Shown piece after piece: positions 61,508 through 64,000 of a DNA stretch of 64,000 nucleotides. The DNA is from Halopenitus sp041821145 (GTDB lineage Archaea; Halobacteriota; Halobacteria; Halobacteriales; Haloferacaceae). The stretch's first letter is position 1; each line of letters opens with the position of its first letter. The stretch covers positions 62,001-126,000 of the forward strand of contig NZ_JBGUBC010000002.1 of NCBI RefSeq assembly GCF_041821145.1, read 5' to 3'. The position numbers and the translations under genes were made by a program. Under the pieces are notes generated by a model. The model did not search any database, was not told the origin of the DNA, and saw nothing but the letters and a program-made list of their open reading frames with translations.

Positions 61508-61980
61508 ATGAGCGCTCTCACAACGATCCACTAAAAACCCACTCTGACGGGTGAGTAAATAGCTGAATAGAAAAGTGAGAGTAGCCGCTGAGACGGTTCA
61601 CGGACGCCAACTACGAGAAATGGGCTACGCTGAGTCTTTGAACAGGATTGCAATAGAGCCGACCTAGCTGATTTGCGAGAACGGCTCGCCACGACTGGTG
61701 AACGACTCAAACTTGGGGTAGATGCACCATCATCAGGCCGTATCGAGCGTCACGGGGATGGAGACGATGCGTCCTCGGTAAACTGTTCTACTCCCACATT
61801 AGCGACCGGCCGGGAGGTCCGCCATCTGGTGGATCCTTCACTCTCGATCAGCTGGTAGCTCCCCTGGAGCATCCGGAGGATGCGCCGGCGCTCGGCGTCA
61901 GATATCTCGAGAAGGACTCTAGCACCAATTCACCTGACGAGCCGTCCGACTCCTGGCTGACTGACCTTTTTCTGTGTGGT
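61508..61980. other. 473 bp low-density region upstream of a coiled-coil frame
   Basis: Lower GC than the left part of the window. A frame stays open from 61702 to join the coiled-coil gene, including FTLDQLVAPLEHPEDAPALG, but has no start codon and is interrupted by TGA at 61699-61701. This suggests a 5'-degraded gene. No RNA gene or repeat was recognised. Confidence 0.4.
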
Positions 61981-62466
61981 ATGCGTACACACACATTCCA
62001 CAGACAGATGCCCTCCAAATACGATCACTCCGAGATGTCCAGGCGTATCGGTACAGCGGAATCGCGCGATTCAGCACCGGATCGAACTGCTGTCTCTGCC
62101 CACGAGCGTTCACGGTGCGAAGAGACTGGCAACTCTCACCAGATCTCTCGAACACGGGTTCGCGTCGTCACGCTTGAGGCAGAAGTAGAGCTGCTGGAGG
62201 CCGAACGTGAGACGCTCGTGGATCTGGTGACAGCGCTCGAATCCGATCTTGAGGAGCTTGAGAACGAGGTGGCCTCCCTTGAACGAACCATTGAGTACAA
62301 AGAACAGCAACGCCAGCAGGTGATAGACAAATACGAGCACATCATTGCAGAGAAGGATCAGGCGTATCAGGAGCTTCGACAAGAGCTTGCGGCTGCAACG
62401 ACCGGGACCAGCATTTGGCCACTTCCCGTGATCAAACCACTCCGAGAGACCGTGTTATCTCGGTGA
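61981..62466 (+). CDS. Coiled-coil protein of unknown function, possibly 5'-truncated
   Basis: 161 codons from the first ATG. Residues about 60-140 form a strong coiled coil (VTLEAEVELLEAERETLVDL, ELENEVASLERTIEYKEQQR); the first 55 residues are unusual for haloarchaea (Ser, His, Arg rich). Either the true gene is shorter, or an N-terminal part was lost and replaced by out-of-frame sequence. No homologue recognised. Confidence 0.4.
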   Translation: MRTHTFHRQMPSKYDHSEMSRRIGTAESRDSAPDRTAVSAHERSRCEETGNSHQISRTRVRVVTLEAEVELLEAERETLVDLVTALESDLEELENEVASLERTIEYKEQQRQQVIDKYEHIIAEKDQAYQELRQELAAATTGTSIWPLPVIKPLRETVLSR

Positions 62467-62865
62467 AACCCCTCCCACACAATTGGTAAGTTCGGAGGAT
62501 GAGCTGTGATGGGTTCGGCCGGATTCCCATGTTCCCCATGACTCCGAGGGATTCAACGGAATACTGATGCGAGAGACCGTCATCCCGCGGCATCGAGACG
62601 ACTAGAGCGTTTCCCAATACCCACCAATCGGTCGACTTTCAGAATCGAAGTGATGTCCTGTCTCTTAGTCCGTTGCGAATCGGCTGCTTCCCCTCCTTCT
62701 GGCGGGGCAGTCAGCCGAGTGCAAGACGGTGAGTCCTACAATTCAGACAGTATTACAACCAAAATCGTCCGAATCAAGCATTGGATGGACAGACGCCGGC
62801 TACAGAGGAGAAGGACTAAACACTTCCCCCCAGGCTTAAATCCACATCATTAGTAATGAAGGAGT
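62467..62865. other. 399 bp without a recognisable gene; promoter of the signalling gene
   Basis: No protein-like frame. GGCTTAAATCC at about 62833-62843 is a good TATA for the start at 62866. The rest has AT-richer composition and a weak CCCC/GGGG stem near 62690-62706. Confidence 0.45.
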
Positions 62866-64000
62866 ATGGTGGCCTCTCACAGCGGAAACACATCTGTAAC
62901 CCCGCCACACAACACGGAGGCAATTTCCATTCTTCACGTTGATGATCAAGTCGACTTCGTCGAGATGACCGCTCAGTTTCTCGAAGGTGAATGCGAGCGG
63001 TTCGCCGTCGAAACTGCAACAAGTGCCAATGAGGGGCTTGAGCGACTCTCCGAAGCAGAGATTGATTGCATCGTCAGTGATTACCAGATGCCCGGCATGG
63101 ACGGGCTGGAATTTCTAGAAGCTGTACGCGAAGAGCATCCCGACCTGCCGTTCATCCTGTTTACTGGCAAAGGAAGCGAGGAGGTCGCAAGCGATGCCAT
63201 CTCGGCGGGGGTTACCGATTACATTCAAAAAAAGCCTGGCTCCGACCAGTTTACCGTCCTGGCCAACCGCATCGAAAACGCGGTCCACCAGACCCGGGCG
63301 GAACACCGCCTCGAAGAGAGTCAACGACGCTTCCGGACGCTGCTCAGCAACGTTCCGGGGATGGCCTATCGCTGTCGAAACGAACGTGGCTATCCGATGC
63401 TGTTCGTCAGCGACGACTGTGTCGAACTCACGGGATACGAGCGGTCGGAACTCGTCGACGGCGACATCAGGTATGGCCGAGACGTCGTGCATCCAGACGA
63501 TCGCGACCGGGTCTGGGAATCCGTCCAGGACGCGCTGGAGTCGCGAGAGCCGTTCCGCGTCGAATATCGTATCCGGACTGCTGACGGCGAAGAGAAGTGG
63601 GTTTGGGAGCAGGGCCAGGGCGTGTTCGAAGACGGAGAGGTCGTCGCTCTTGAAGGATTTATTACGGATGTGACAGAGAGAAAGGAGTTCGAGGAGAAAC
63701 TTGAGTACCAGTCCTCGTTGCTGGAAGCGCAGATGGAGACCACGATCGACGGGCTACTCGTCGTCGACGAAGACCGCACCGTTGCCTCCTACAACCACCG
63801 CTTCGTCGAGATGTGGGAGATCCCTGACGAGGTGGTCGAGACGAACTCGGACGAAACGCTATTGGACTGGATCGCCGATCACAAGCTCGCGGATCCGGAG
63901 GCGTTCTTGGATTTGGTTGAAGACCTCTACGAACATCCTGACGAAACGAGTCGCGATGAAGTCCGGCTCACGGACGGCCGGGTCTTCGACCGCTATTCGG
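62866..64000 (+). CDS. Response regulator receiver-PAS signalling protein, C-terminus beyond window
   Basis: At least 378 codons, cut by the right edge. Residues about 18-140 are a CheY-like receiver (LHVDDQVDFVEMTAQFL, phosphoacceptor Asp in CIVSDYQMPGMDGLEF, ILFTGKGSEEVA, Lys in IQKKPGSD). A PAS-PAC unit follows (FRTLLSNVPGMAYRCRNE, VHPDDRDRVW, GFITDVTERKEFEE) and a second PAS begins (METTIDGLLVVDEDR). Haloarchaeal proteins of this layout usually end in a histidine kinase. The start has a TATA at the normal distance. Confidence 0.9.
   Translation, partial: MVASHSGNTSVTPPHNTEAISILHVDDQVDFVEMTAQFLEGECERFAVETATSANEGLERLSEAEIDCIVSDYQMPGMDGLEFLEAVREEHPDLPFILFTGKGSEEVASDAISAGVTDYIQKKPGSDQFTVLANRIENAVHQTRAEHRLEESQRRFRTLLSNVPGMAYRCRNERGYPMLFVSDDCVELTGYERSELVDGDIRYGRDVVHPDDRDRVWESVQDALESREPFRVEYRIRTADGEEKWVWEQGQGVFEDGEVVALEGFITDVTERKEFEEKLEYQSSLLEAQMETTIDGLLVVDEDRTVASYNHRFVEMWEIPDEVVETNSDETLLDWIADHKLADPEAFLDLVEDLYEHPDETSRDEVRLTDGRVFDRYS

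Noticed and set aside
1..64000. CRISPR arrays, rRNA genes and complete insertion sequences
   Set aside because: No regularly spaced identical repeats with unique spacers, no rRNA signature and no full transposase frame were found on either strand.

Overview
The window is a stretch of chromosome from an extremely halophilic archaeon (class Halobacteria). The evidence is GC-rich DNA, strongly acidic predicted proteins, an archaeal TFB, a SAMP-type JAMM protease, archaeal methionine adenosyltransferase, digeranylgeranyl lipid reductase, archaetidylserine synthase and an archaeal 7S (SRP) RNA. Most genes have a TATA-like element 25-31 nt before the start codon and no Shine-Dalgarno, so most transcripts look leaderless; I used that spacing to choose several starts, including GTG starts. 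Gene style resembles Haloferacales, but the genus cannot be fixed from sequence alone.

Layout. 1-13 kb: end of an uncharacterised gene, tfb, an Agl23-like membrane protein with an exonuclease-like partner, a CDF metal exporter, a split RsmB/NOP RNA methyltransferase pair, a PAC2 chaperone, menF, a molybdopterin oxidoreductase, two small conserved proteins, a broken lipoprotein gene and a CDC48 ATPase. 13-31 kb: a structured element resembling the right end / guide-RNA region of an IS605/IS1341 transposon but without tnpB, then ychF, an M20 amidohydrolase, geranylgeranyl reductase, an SLC13 permease, an aminotransferase, a thiolase-DUF35 pair, cytidine deaminase, MaoC hydratase, glutamate dehydrogenase, thioredoxin, cysteine synthase, methionine adenosyltransferase, a glycerate kinase and pssA. 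31-36 kb: a copper cluster (cupredoxin, SafE-like membrane protein, CcoI/FixI-type Cu-ATPase) that looks made for cuproenzyme maturation. 35-53 kb: gatCA, small zinc and membrane proteins, the SRP RNA, bPH2 proteins, an ABC exporter, heme O synthase, JAMM/ribL, a RecJ-like DHH protein, a phospholipase D-like protein, a HEAT protein and dpsA. 53-59 kb: an OYE-type flavoprotein, a second thiolase-DUF35 pair, a decayed macro-domain gene, and a divergent copper chaperone / TRASH regulator pair.

From about 59 kb to 62.8 kb the character changes: gene density drops, frames are broken, and relics appear (truncated Tat lipoprotein, frameshifted wHTH gene) around an intact Gfo/Idh oxidoreductase and a cupin. 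This looks like a decaying, probably formerly sugar-related, accessory segment. The window ends inside a response-regulator/PAS signalling protein.

The most unusual recurring pattern is a set of short, degenerate, phased direct repeats (15, 21 or 22 bp) directly upstream of, or overlapping, leaderless promoters of unrelated genes: ychF, cdd, gdhB, the Cu-ATPase, the ABC exporter and the phospholipase D gene. In the Cu-ATPase case five units sit at exactly 22-bp spacing and the TATA box lies inside one unit. Large palindromes fill the divergent promoter region of the OYE gene and mark dpsA, the methionine adenosyltransferase gene and the copper regulator.
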